Origin: Candidatus Aminicenantota bacterium
GTDB taxonomy: Bacteria; Acidobacteriota; UBA4820; DSQY01
Reading direction: 5' to 3'
DNA: 14,373 nucleotides
Assembly: GCA_027365515.1 (NCBI GenBank)
Contig: DAHXMK010000219.1
Coordinates: forward strand, 1-14,373
Position 1 is the first letter of the stretch. Each line of letters opens with the position of its first letter. Made by a program: the position numbers and the translations under genes. Under the pieces are notes generated by a model. It saw nothing but the letters and a program-made list of their open reading frames with translations. It was not told where the DNA came from and did no database searches. Positions 1-9,624 of the stretch are shown piece after piece.

Positions 1-2
1 TC

Positions 3-1292
3 ATGACGCCAGAAAAGCGCTTGGCTATTCTCGCCGGTGCCGTCCTCTTTGTTACGGCCGCCGCCTGCGTCACCACGAGCGCGCCCGCGCCAAAATCCAC
101 TCCCACCGAAGCCGCCGCGCCCGGCCGGACCGCCGCGCCGAAAGGCGAAAGCCAGAAATGGGTGGTGGATGGTTCCGGAGGAGGGCGCGCCGCTGGCGCC
201 ACGCTGGGCGGCCGGTTGCTTGCCGCCTTTCCCGACTTGAAGGGCGGCCGCATCGCCGTTGCCGGAGAGTCAAGCGTTCCCAATGAAATTGAAAAGGGAG
301 TAGTTGACGGCCTTGGAAACGGCTCGGTGCTGGCCAGCGGCCTCGGATTGAAAGGGTCAGCCCGCGAAATCGTCTCCCAGCTTGACCCATCTACCTTTCG
401 GGCGCTGGTGTGGCTCGAAGCCTCGAAGGAAGGTCCGGGCGAATTCAGCCTTCAGGTTTGGAACGCCGAGGGAGCGAGGTATCCGGTGACGCTGGCCGTT
501 GCCTTCACTCCCCCGCTCCAGGATCAGCGGCGCTTTGATACGGCCCGCACCTGGCTAACCTTTTCGCGGCCGGTTTGCGGCCTCGCCTGGCAGCCCGGCG
601 CCACTGGCGGCCTGTGGGTCAGAAGGGGCGGCGATCTCGTAAGGATAGAGATGGAGACAAGGGGAGAGGCGGCTTCCGTGCCGGCCACGGGAATTCCTGA
701 CGGCGCTTGTCTGCTTCGTTGGGAGGAAGAGGCCGGTGGCTTGGGATGCTTTAGCAGCTCATCCTCAGGCGGAGGGTGGCTCGTGCGCGTTTCCGGCGGA
801 CAGCCATCTTCTCCAAGCCCCCTCCAGGAATTTCCACTGCCAGAGAAGGCTAGCCGTTTTCTCTCCGCCCCGTTTCAGCCGGACACCGGTGATTTCATGC
901 TCCAAACGACGGCCGGCGAGGAACTTGGGGCATTCACCGACTTAGTATGGCTGCAAGGTGATTCCGGCACGGCATTCGTGGCGCTGGGGACGGACGGAAG
1001 CGTCTGGGGCGTCAGAGGCGACCTGCTTTCCGTCATGCCCGGGCCTCACGCCGGACCGTGCACCGCGATCGCCACCTCCGGGGGGGATCTTTTTCTGGCC
1101 GAGGGGCGCCCGCCTTACCGGGTGAAATCCTTCAGAATGCAGGCGGATCACTCGTGGCTGGAGATTTCCACTCCCGCCCCAATGCCAGCCCAGGTGCTGG
1201 CGATGACGGTTTCCGGGGGGAGTAAGCCGGCGCTCTTCGCCCTCTGCGCCTCAACCCCGGAGGAGATAGCCGAGGTCTCTCTGGGAAGGTAG
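3..1292 (+). CDS. Predicted lipoprotein of unknown function
   Basis: I do not recognise this 429-residue protein. The N-terminus looks like a lipoprotein signal: a basic stretch (K5, R6), a hydrophobic core of about residues 8-21, then Cys22 preceded by three alanines, an acceptable though not ideal lipobox. A Thr/Pro/Ala/Lys-rich tether of about 30 residues follows, then a large globular part rich in Gly, Trp and Leu with no recognisable catalytic motif. The scattered GG- and W-containing strands could fit a beta-propeller or other all-beta fold, which is a guess. The ATG lies at the very edge of the window, so its ribosome site is not visible, but the signal-peptide architecture argues that this is the true start. 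It ends 86 nt before the pil genes and is separated from them by a strong promoter, so it is probably not part of the pil operon, although an envelope role next to pilus genes would make sense. Confidence 0.65.
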   Translation: MTPEKRLAILAGAVLFVTAAACVTTSAPAPKSTPTEAAAPGRTAAPKGESQKWVVDGSGGGRAAGATLGGRLLAAFPDLKGGRIAVAGESSVPNEIEKGVVDGLGNGSVLASGLGLKGSAREIVSQLDPSTFRALVWLEASKEGPGEFSLQVWNAEGARYPVTLAVAFTPPLQDQRRFDTARTWLTFSRPVCGLAWQPGATGGLWVRRGGDLVRIEMETRGEAASVPATGIPDGACLLRWEEEAGGLGCFSSSSSGGGWLVRVSGGQPSSPSPLQEFPLPEKASRFLSAPFQPDTGDFMLQTTAGEELGAFTDLVWLQGDSGTAFVALGTDGSVWGVRGDLLSVMPGPHAGPCTAIATSGGDLFLAEGRPPYRVKSFRMQADHSWLEISTPAPMPAQVLAMTVSGGSKPALFALCASTPEEIAEVSLGR

Positions 1293-1312
1293 GGAAGGCA
1301 TGGTCCGAGGAC

Positions 1313-1340
1313 TTGACAGGCCGGAAAAAGACTTTATACT
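1313..1340 (+). promoter_or_regulatory. Sigma70-type promoter upstream of pilB
   Basis: A perfect -35 hexamer TTGACA (1313-1318) is followed after 16 nt by TATACT (1335-1340), one mismatch from the consensus -10. The start of transcription would fall near 1347, giving a short leader before the GAGGGG ribosome site at 1368-1373. It sits in the only gap between the lipoprotein gene and pilB, so it most likely drives pilB-pilT-pilC and perhaps further. Consensus boxes are seen directly; activity is inferred. Confidence 0.7.
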
Positions 1341-1384
1341 GGCATAGGTGTATTTGGCTTTTCCCTTGAGGGGCTTGTTTGCCG

Positions 1385-3100
1385 ATGGCTGAACGTCTTG
1401 GTGAGATGCTTTTGAAGGCGGGGCTGGTGACGCCGCAACAGTTGGAGGAGGCTCTCAACCTCCAAAAAACCAACGGCGGGCGTCTTGGGTTCAATCTTGT
1501 CAAGCTGGGCCACGTCAAGGAGGAGGACATTACCTCCCTCCTCTCCGAACAGTACGCCGTCCCGGCCATCCACCTTGAACACTTTGAAATTGACGAATCC
1601 ATCCTGAAGCATATCCCGGCCGACATGGCGAGGAAGTACCTGGCGATACCGATCGAGAGGACCGGCGCGACGCTTACTGTGGCGATAGCCGACCCCTCGA
1701 ACGTCTTCGCCCTTGACGACATCCGTTTCTTCACCGGCTACCAGGTCGAGCCGGTTGTTGCATCCGAAGCCTCGATTAGAGAAGCGATCGAGCGTTATTA
1801 CGGCAGCTCGAACGAGATGCAGCTAAAAGACGTCATGGACGAAATTACCAAGCAGGAGGTCTCCGACCTCGAAGTCGAGGAGGAGGAGGGCGAGATCACC
1901 GAGGAAAGCCTCGCCGCCGCGTCCGAGGAGGCGCCGGTCGTCAAGCTGGTGAACGTCGTCCTGACCGACTCCATTAAGAGGGGCGCCAGCGACATCCACA
2001 TAGAGCCCTACGAAAAAGACTATCGCGTAAGATTCAGGATAGACGGGGTCCTCTACGAGGTGTTGAAGCCTCCGCTGAAACTCAAGGACGCGATCACGTC
2101 GAGAGTCAAGATTCTGGCGAAGCTGGACATCTCCGAGCGGCGCCTGCCGCAAGACGGCCGCATCAAAATGAAGGTCAAGCTCGACGGAAAGGCGAAGGAG
2201 ATAGACTACCGCGTCTCTACCGTGCCTTCCTTGTACGGCGAGAAGGTGGTCATGCGGCTTCTCGACAAGGAGGGGTTGAAGCTCGACCTCACCAAGCTCG
2301 GCTTCGAGCCCGAGAGCATGAAGAAGTTCGAGAACGCCATCGCCAAGCCTTACGGCATGGTCCTCGTAACGGGGCCGACCGGTTCCGGCAAGACCAACAC
2401 CCTCTATTCGGCCGTCGGCCAGCTCAATACGCCGGAGACCAACATAATGACGGCCGAGGACCCGGTGGAATTCAGCATTCAGGGATGCAACCAGGTCCAG
2501 ATGAAGGAGGCGATCGGCCTCAACTTCGCTTCGGCGCTGAGGGCATTCCTGAGGCAGGACCCGAACATCATTCTGGTCGGCGAGATACGCGACTTTGAAA
2601 CGGCCGAAATCGCGGTCAAGGCGGCCCTGACCGGCCACTTGGTTCTGAGCACGCTCCACACGAATGACGCCCCATCCACTATAAGCCGCCTCATGAACAT
2701 GGGCATAGAGCCGTTCCTGGTGGCCACGTCCGTCCACTTGATCCAGGCCCAGCGGCTCGTCAGGCGCATCTGCAAGGAATGCAAAGCCGAGGTCCCCATG
2801 CCCCCGAAGGCTTTGATGGACCTTGGTTTCACGGAGGAGGAATCCGCCAAGGTCAAGGTGTTCAAAGGTAAGGGCTGTCCCATTTGCAACAACAGCGGCT
2901 ACAAGGGGCGCGTCGCCTTGATGGAAGTCATGGAGATGAGCGACCAGTTGAGGGAAATGGTCCTCATGGGTGCCAACGCGATCGAACTCAAAAGGCAGGC
3001 TATCGAAGATGGCATGATCACCCTGCGCCGCTCCGGACTCATAAAGATAATGAGCGGCGTAACGACCATAGAAGAGGTCATTCGCGAGACGGTCGCGTAG
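1385..3100 (+). CDS. pilB: Type IV pilus assembly (extension) ATPase PilB
   Basis: This is the cytoplasmic hexameric ATPase that powers pilin polymerisation through the PilC platform. Numbering from an alternative TTG at 1379 (573 aa), the N-terminal domain carries two tandem RLG-type half-motifs (residues 6-29 and 35-58, five-residue gap), the signature of the MshEN cyclic-di-GMP-binding fold. An acidic linker lies near 155-180. The GspE/PilB motor follows with Walker A GPTGSGKT (332-339), a Walker B region ending LVGEIRD, and a His-box with LSTLHTND. A zinc-binding tetracysteine (C465, C468, C500, C503) is typical of PilB/GspE and absent from PilT. I prefer the ATG at 1385 because homologues have few residues before RLG; the TTG at 1379 is closer (5 nt) to the GAGGGG ribosome site and cannot be excluded. 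Length is normal for PilB. It is first in a tight pilB-pilT-pilC run, 12 nt before pilT. Confidence 0.96.
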   Translation: MAERLGEMLLKAGLVTPQQLEEALNLQKTNGGRLGFNLVKLGHVKEEDITSLLSEQYAVPAIHLEHFEIDESILKHIPADMARKYLAIPIERTGATLTVAIADPSNVFALDDIRFFTGYQVEPVVASEASIREAIERYYGSSNEMQLKDVMDEITKQEVSDLEVEEEEGEITEESLAAASEEAPVVKLVNVVLTDSIKRGASDIHIEPYEKDYRVRFRIDGVLYEVLKPPLKLKDAITSRVKILAKLDISERRLPQDGRIKMKVKLDGKAKEIDYRVSTVPSLYGEKVVMRLLDKEGLKLDLTKLGFEPESMKKFENAIAKPYGMVLVTGPTGSGKTNTLYSAVGQLNTPETNIMTAEDPVEFSIQGCNQVQMKEAIGLNFASALRAFLRQDPNIILVGEIRDFETAEIAVKAALTGHLVLSTLHTNDAPSTISRLMNMGIEPFLVATSVHLIQAQRLVRRICKECKAEVPMPPKALMDLGFTEEESAKVKVFKGKGCPICNNSGYKGRVALMEVMEMSDQLREMVLMGANAIELKRQAIEDGMITLRRSGLIKIMSGVTTIEEVIRETVA

Positions 3101-3112
3101 CGGGAGGCGGAT

Positions 3113-4267
3113 ATGGCTCTCTCGATTCACCAGTTATTGAAATTCATGGTGGACAACAACGGCTCCGACCTGCACGTCACTACTAACTCCCCGCCGCAGA
3201 TCCGCGTCCACGGCAAGCTTTCTCCAATAGAAGGGACAAAGCCGCTGTCCGCCGCCGAGACGAAGCAGCTTTGCTACTCCATTCTGACCGACCAGCAGAA
3301 GCACAAGTTCGAGGAGAGCCTGGAGCTCGACCTTTCGTTCGGCATAAAAGGGCTGGCCAGATTTCGCGCCAACATCTTTTATCAGCGCGGCGCGGTAGCC
3401 GGCGCATTCAGAACCATTCCTTACGAGATTCGCGGATTCTCCGAACTGGGCCTGCCTTCGGTCGTTGAGCGCCTGGCTGAAAAACCTCGCGGGCTGGTGC
3501 TAGTGACGGGCCCAACCGGCTCTGGAAAGTCCACTACACTTGCCTCCATGGTTGATAAGGTCAACCGCGAGCGCCACGACCACATCGTCACCATCGAGGA
3601 CCCGGTCGAGTATTTGCACCCTCACAAGTCCTGCGTCGTGAACCAGCGCGAGATAGGGGCCGACACGTTCTCTTTTAAGAACGCCCTTAAGAGCATCCTC
3701 AGGCAGGACCCGGACGTCGTCCTGATTGGCGAAATGCGCGATCTGGAGACGATCGAGGCGGCGCTGAGAATCGCAGAAACGGGCCACCTCACGTTCGCGA
3801 CTCTCCATACGAACTCCGCGGTGGAGACGATCAACCGCATCATTGACGTCTTCCCGAGCCACCAGCAGTCGCAGATCCGCACGCAGCTATCGTTCGTCCT
3901 GCAGGGCATCCTCTGCCAGGCGCTCCTCCCGACCCGTGACGGCAAGGGCAGGTGTTTGACGGTGGAGATCATGATCCCTAACGCCGCCATCAGAAACCTG
4001 ATCCGCGAAGACAAGGTCCACCAGATATATTCCGTCATGCAGACCGGCCAGGCGGGAAGCGGGATGCAGACCTTCAATCAGTCGCTCGCGGATCTTTATC
4101 TCAAAGGAAAGCTGGACCTGGAGACCGCCATGTCGCGGTCCTCTCAGCCTGACGAGTTGCAGGAGCTTATCAACAGGGGAGTAACGCTGGGCTCCCGCCA
4201 GATGAACGTGAGCGGGCCAGCCCCAGCGGTTTCCAGAGGGCCGGCCGCGCCCCAGCGCAGGCCTTAG
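3113..4267 (+). CDS. pilT: Type IV pilus retraction ATPase PilT
   Basis: PilT is the hexameric motor that depolymerises the pilus and drives twitching motility and DNA uptake. The 384-residue protein has a short PAS-like N-terminal domain (LLKFMVDNNGSDLHV near the start), Walker A GPTGSGKS at residues 133-140, a Walker B region with DVVLIGEMRD, the His-box GHLTFATLHTN, and the C-terminal AIRNLIRE motif (292-299) that is diagnostic of retraction ATPases and needed for retraction in known PilTs. It lacks the tetracysteine zinc motif of PilB. The ATG is well placed behind GGGAGG (3102-3107, 5-nt spacing) and only 12 nt after pilB. The last 35 or so residues form a Ser/Pro/Ala/Arg-rich tail that makes it slightly longer than the usual 345-370 residues. 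Assignment is secure. Confidence 0.97.
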   Translation: MALSIHQLLKFMVDNNGSDLHVTTNSPPQIRVHGKLSPIEGTKPLSAAETKQLCYSILTDQQKHKFEESLELDLSFGIKGLARFRANIFYQRGAVAGAFRTIPYEIRGFSELGLPSVVERLAEKPRGLVLVTGPTGSGKSTTLASMVDKVNRERHDHIVTIEDPVEYLHPHKSCVVNQREIGADTFSFKNALKSILRQDPDVVLIGEMRDLETIEAALRIAETGHLTFATLHTNSAVETINRIIDVFPSHQQSQIRTQLSFVLQGILCQALLPTRDGKGRCLTVEIMIPNAAIRNLIREDKVHQIYSVMQTGQAGSGMQTFNQSLADLYLKGKLDLETAMSRSSQPDELQELINRGVTLGSRQMNVSGPAPAVSRGPAAPQRRP

Positions 4268-4288
4268 AGCGAAGAGAGGGAGGGGACC

Positions 4289-5491
4289 ATGTCCCAGTTC
4301 GAATGGCAAGGACGCAGGCGCACTGGCGAGAACGTTGACGGAGTGATGGCGGCCGACAATCGGGATGCGGTGATCGCGGCCCTCAGAAGACAGCAGATCG
4401 TTCCTACCAAGATAAAGGAGAAGGGCAAAGAGTTCACTCTTCCCAAGTTCGGCGGTGGAGTGAGTTCCAAGGAATTGGCCGTATTTACCCGCCAGTTCTC
4501 GGTCATGATAGACGCCGGCTTGCCGGTCGTCCAGTGTCTCGAAATCTTGGGAAGCCAGCAGCAGAACAAAGCTTTTCAGCGGGTGCTCTTCGAGGTCCGG
4601 GAGGATGTTGAAGCCGGCGCCAACTTGAGCGACGCTTTCAAGAAACACCCAAAGGTCTTCGACGGCCTCTACTGCAACCTGGTGGCCGCGGGCGAGGCGG
4701 GCGGCATTTTGGACACGATCCTTCAGCGTCTATCGGTCTACATCGAAAAGGCTGTCAAGCTCAAGGCGGCCGTCCGTTCCGCCATGGTTTACCCGACAGT
4801 TGTTGTCACTGTCGCCATCCTGGTCGTCGCGCTGATCATGTGGAAGGTCATACCGACATTTGCCAACCTGTTCTCGGGCCTAGGTGCCAAGCTCCCGATG
4901 CCTACTCGCATTGTAATTGCCATAAGCAACTTCCTTGGCCGGTGGGGCTGGCTTATGGTGCTTGCTTTGATCGGTTTTGCAGTTCTCGCAAGAGTATATT
5001 ACCGTACGGCGGGCGGACGGTACAACATAGACAAGCTGCTTCTTACTCTTCCAGTTATGGGGGTGGTCTTAAAGAAAATTGCAGTCGCCCGTTTCTGCCG
5101 TACGCTCGCGACCTTGGTTTCTTCTGGAGTGCCTATTTTAGAAGGACTCAACATCACGGCGAAAACCTCCGGCAACGCCATTGTGGAGGAGGCCATCTTC
5201 AAAACGCGCAAGTCGGTCGAAGAAGGGAAGACGCTGGTCGAGCCTCTGATCGCATCCAAAATTTTCCCTGGAATGGTGACGCAGATGATAGGCGTCGGCG
5301 AATCTACCGGCGCTTTGGACGCCATGCTGTCGAAGATCGCTGACTTCTATGAGGACGAGGTGGACGAAGCGGTAGCCAACCTGATGAGCCTCCTGGAACC
5401 TTTGATCATCGTCTTCCTTGGCATCACGATAGGCGGCATCGTCATTTCAATGTACATGCCGCTCTTCACCTTGATTCAGCAGATTCAATAG
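4289..5491 (+). CDS. pilC: Type IV pilus inner-membrane platform protein PilC
   Basis: PilC (GspF family) is the inner-membrane protein that couples PilB and PilT to pilin subunits. The 400-residue length is typical. It starts with the family N-terminus (FEWQGRRRTGENVDGVM), then has two T2SSF repeats at about 65-188 and 268-390. Each repeat carries the characteristic helical core, with FTRQFSVMIDAGLP at 66-79 matched by FCRTLATLVSSGVP at 269-282. Predicted membrane segments are near 168-187, 219-237 and 371-392. The ATG follows an AGAGGG/GGGAGG purine run (4275-4285). The gene lies 21 nt after pilT and is followed by a perfect inverted repeat before pilS. Confidence 0.96.
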   Translation: MSQFEWQGRRRTGENVDGVMAADNRDAVIAALRRQQIVPTKIKEKGKEFTLPKFGGGVSSKELAVFTRQFSVMIDAGLPVVQCLEILGSQQQNKAFQRVLFEVREDVEAGANLSDAFKKHPKVFDGLYCNLVAAGEAGGILDTILQRLSVYIEKAVKLKAAVRSAMVYPTVVVTVAILVVALIMWKVIPTFANLFSGLGAKLPMPTRIVIAISNFLGRWGWLMVLALIGFAVLARVYYRTAGGRYNIDKLLLTLPVMGVVLKKIAVARFCRTLATLVSSGVPILEGLNITAKTSGNAIVEEAIFKTRKSVEEGKTLVEPLIASKIFPGMVTQMIGVGESTGALDAMLSKIADFYEDEVDEAVANLMSLLEPLIIVFLGITIGGIVISMYMPLFTLIQQIQ

Positions 5492-5502
5492 CAGCAATTC
5501 CG

Positions 5503-5530
5503 GCCGGCGGGCTCCTAGAGGCCCGCCGGC
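5503..5530 (+). terminator. Perfect 10-bp GC inverted repeat between pilC and pilS (terminator or attenuator)
   Basis: GCCGGCGGGC (5503-5512) is exactly complementary in reverse to GCCCGCCGGC (5521-5530), with an 8-nt loop. It starts 11 nt after the pilC stop. The following bases (TCTCCTTCC) are pyrimidine-rich but not a true U-run, so it is a weak intrinsic terminator at best. It could instead attenuate transcription or stabilise the 3' end of the pilBTC message, lowering pilSR expression. The stem is seen directly; the function is inferred. Confidence 0.55.
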
Positions 5531-5559
5531 TCTCCTTCCAGCTTAAGGACGACCCACTC

Positions 5560-7180
5560 ATGGAGCCATTAGAAAAACAGGCCGTCCGGCTAATGGTTTT
5601 CCGGATGGTCATAGCGCTCACCTTTTTCTTGAGCGCGCTTGGCATTCAAGCGACGGTGGGCACCGAGCTGGCCATACAGCCATTCTTCTATTTCATGGCC
5701 ATGGTTCTTGCCCTAAATCTTGCTTATACCATTGCCTTCTGGGTCTATCACTCTTTTCGAAACCGGCCCATATTCATATACACACAGCTTTGCGGAGACG
5801 CTTTTTCTGTCACGCTGCTCGCATTCCTGACGGGCGGGCTGACCTCAATTTTCACTTTTCTCTATCATATATTGATCGTCGTCGCGGGTTTGATTCTCAA
5901 GCGCCGCGGCGCTTTCACGCTTGCCGCCGCCAACTCCCTTCTCTATGGCGCTTTGTGTCTTGTGCAGTTTTATGACTGGATTAAGCCCGATCGTTTTGTG
6001 AAGATGGCTTACGACCAGCCGACTCCTGGCGCCACGCTCTACGGCCTGATGACTCATCTGGTTGGGTTTCTACTGGTGGCGATTCTGATAACCGCCATGT
6101 CGTCGCGCCTCGAAAAGAGTGACGCGACTCTCGGGCTTGTCCAGAAAGACCTCTCTCGCCTTCGCCATCTTAACGACCAGATAGTCTCTTCGATTTCGGG
6201 TGGAGTGGTAACCACCGATCAGCGGGGCACGGTCACTTTCGCCAACTCCCAAGCGCGGAAGCTTCTTGGCGAGACCTTGCCCGAAGGATGGAACTTCTTT
6301 CACAGGCTAAGAACGCTCGGAAGCGAGGATTCACTTTCCTCGCCCCTTCAGCCTTCCGAACCCAGCGAAATTCATCTGGCCACCGCCGATGACAGGCGCC
6401 TTTATCTCTCCGTATCTCCGCTGCTGGATGGAGGGGCGCGGACCGGCTATCTGGCCCTGGTCAGGGACGAGACAGATATGGTTCATCTCAGGGAAAGCCT
6501 CTCCCTTAGAGACCGGCTTGCGGCCATAGGAGAGATGGCCGCCAACATAGCCCACGAGATAAAGAATCCCTTGGGCAGCATTTCAGGCGCGGCGCAGATG
6601 CTAAGGCGCGAAACGCAGCCTGAATCGAAGGAGAGCGAGCTTTTGGGCATTATTCAAAACGAAAGCTCAAGGCTTGCCCAGACGCTGGACGATTTCTTGA
6701 AGTACGTGCGGCCGGCCCCTCTGAAGCTCAAACGCGTTGATCTCAGGGATGTCGCTCAAGGCGTGATTACGCTCTTCTCTCAGGACCCTTCCGTTGCCAA
6801 GGGACTGGTGCAGATAGAGCAGAATTTGTCCGGCTCCCCGGCCGAGGCCGAAGTAGATCCAGACCAGGTTCGCCAAGCCCTTTGGAACCTCGTACAAAAC
6901 TCCAAGAAGGCGCTGCCGGCCGAAGGCGGCACTATAGAGATATCGTTGAGGCATGAGGGGCCTTACGTTATACTTGCGGTCCGGGATACTGGAGTAGGGA
7001 TGCCGAAGAGCGAGATCCAAAAAAACTTCGAGCCCTTCCGCCACCACTTTTCGTCAGGAGCGGGACTCGGTCTCTCAATGGTATACAGGATCATGGAGAG
7101 CCACGGCGGCCGAGTGGAGGTAGAATCCGAATTCGGCCGCGGGACAACCTGTTTGCTCTTTTTCCCGGCCGGGGATGCCA

Positions 7181-7188
<8 letters not shown>
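5560..7188 (+). CDS. pilS: Membrane sensor histidine kinase PilS
   Basis: PilS senses pilin in the inner membrane in characterised systems and controls phosphorylation of PilR. This 542-residue protein has about six predicted membrane segments (near 13-33, 40-64, 72-92, 94-113, 118-137, 159-180). A PAS-like sensor follows (about 200-315, with SISGGVVTTDQRGTVTFANS). The HisKA domain has the phospho-acceptor in NIAHEIKNPLG (His332), and the HATPase_c domain has N-box Asn443/Asn447, G1 box DTGVGMP (Asp476) and G2 box GLGLS (502-506). All catalytic boxes are intact. The ATG lies 10 nt after AAGGA (5545-5549). The six-helix plus PAS layout, the lack of an obvious HAMP domain and the position between pilC and pilR support the PilS assignment. 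Its 3' end overlaps pilR, indicating coupled translation. Confidence 0.93.
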
Positions 7189-8583
<1,395 letters not shown>

Positions 8584-8587
<4 letters not shown>

Positions 8588-9549
8588 GCGCCCGCGATGG
8601 ATTGGAAATCAGCCTTCTGGTCCCATTGTACAACGAAGAGGCGAACGTCGCGCCGCTTCTTGATGCAATAGGCCAAGCCATGGCGACACTAGGCCGGCCT
8701 TACGAGGTGGTTCTGGTTGACGACGGCTCGTCGGACGGGACGCCCGCCCTATTGCGCGAAGCGGCCATGAAAGATGCGCGCCTGCGCGCCGTTTTGCTCA
8801 GGCGCAATTTCGGCCAGACCGCCGCGCTCGCAGCCGCCATCGCCCACGCGAAGGCCCCCGTGCTCGTGCCGCTTGACGCCGATCTTCAAAACGATCCGAA
8901 GGACATTCCGAAGCTCCTGGCCAAGCTTGAGGAGGGCTACGACGTGGCGAGCGGGTGGCGGCGCCACCGCAAAGACCCCTTTCTCAGCCGAATCCTGCCT
9001 TCAAAGATAGCGAACGGCCTCATCTCATTCATCTCCGGCGTCCACCTTCATGATTACGGCTGCTCTCTCAAGGCTTACAGGAAAGAGGTCCTCGAAAACG
9101 TCAACCTGGTCGGCGAGATGCACCGTTTCGTTCCGATCCTCGCAAGCTGGCAGGGGGCCAAGGTAGCGGAGGTCGAGGTGAACCACCGGCCAAGGGTGGC
9201 CGGGAAGAGCAAATACGGGATCGGCCGGACATTCAAGGTGGTCTTGGATTTGATGACCATAAAATTCATGGGGAGCTTCCTCACGAAGCCCATCTACGTC
9301 TTTGGTGGCGCCGGCGCCGGCCTCGGTTTCTTGTCGTTCATCCTAGCCGCCTACACGCTCTGGCAGAAGCTCGCCTATGGCGTATGGGTCCACAGAAATC
9401 CTCTCTTTCTAGTGGCGATATTTTTCGGGCTGGTCGGCGTGCAACTAATAATGATGGGCCTTCTGGGCGAGCTGATCACGAGAATCTATTTTGCCTCCAC
9501 CCGAAGCACTCCCTACGTCGTGAGGGAAGTTGTCGAGTGCCAGCCATGA
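8584..9549 (+). CDS. GT2 glycosyltransferase, polyprenyl-phosphate type (DPM1/GtrB/ArnC-like)
   Basis: This family transfers a sugar from a nucleotide donor to polyprenyl phosphate on the cytoplasmic face of the membrane, for later flipping and use in glycan or protein modification. The 321-residue protein has the GT-A fold motifs LLVPLYNEEANV, DDGSSDGT (46-53), RRNFGQTAALAAA, the metal-binding PLDADLQNDP (Asp98, Asp100), a GCSLKAYRKEV segment and HRPRVAGKSKYG. Two C-terminal membrane helices (about 237-258 and 272-295) are the GtrB/ArnC hallmark. Translation from GTG at 8584 is well supported: AGGAG at 8574-8578 lies 5 nt upstream, and the start overlaps the pilR stop as GTGA. The sugar cannot be read from the sequence. 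The position directly behind pilR suggests a link to pilus or pilus-associated glycan biosynthesis. Confidence 0.9.
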
Positions 9550-9624
9550 TCTACGTTGGGCAGTCGCCCCGCCCGGCGCGGGAAGACTCACGACCAAGCC
9601 GCCACTGGCCCATAAGGTGATCCG

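Noticed and set aside
1340..1360. TGGCATAGG...TTTGGC as a sigma54 promoter before pilB
   Set aside because: The GG and GC elements are not 10 nt apart as required for -24/-12 boxes, and a sigma70 promoter explains the region better.
1823..3130. A 435-codon open frame on the minus strand opposite pilB
   Set aside because: The plus strand encodes unmistakable PilB with all its motifs. The antisense translation is rich in His, Arg, Asp and Leu, as expected of a mirror of GC-rich codons, and shows no domain or ribosome site.
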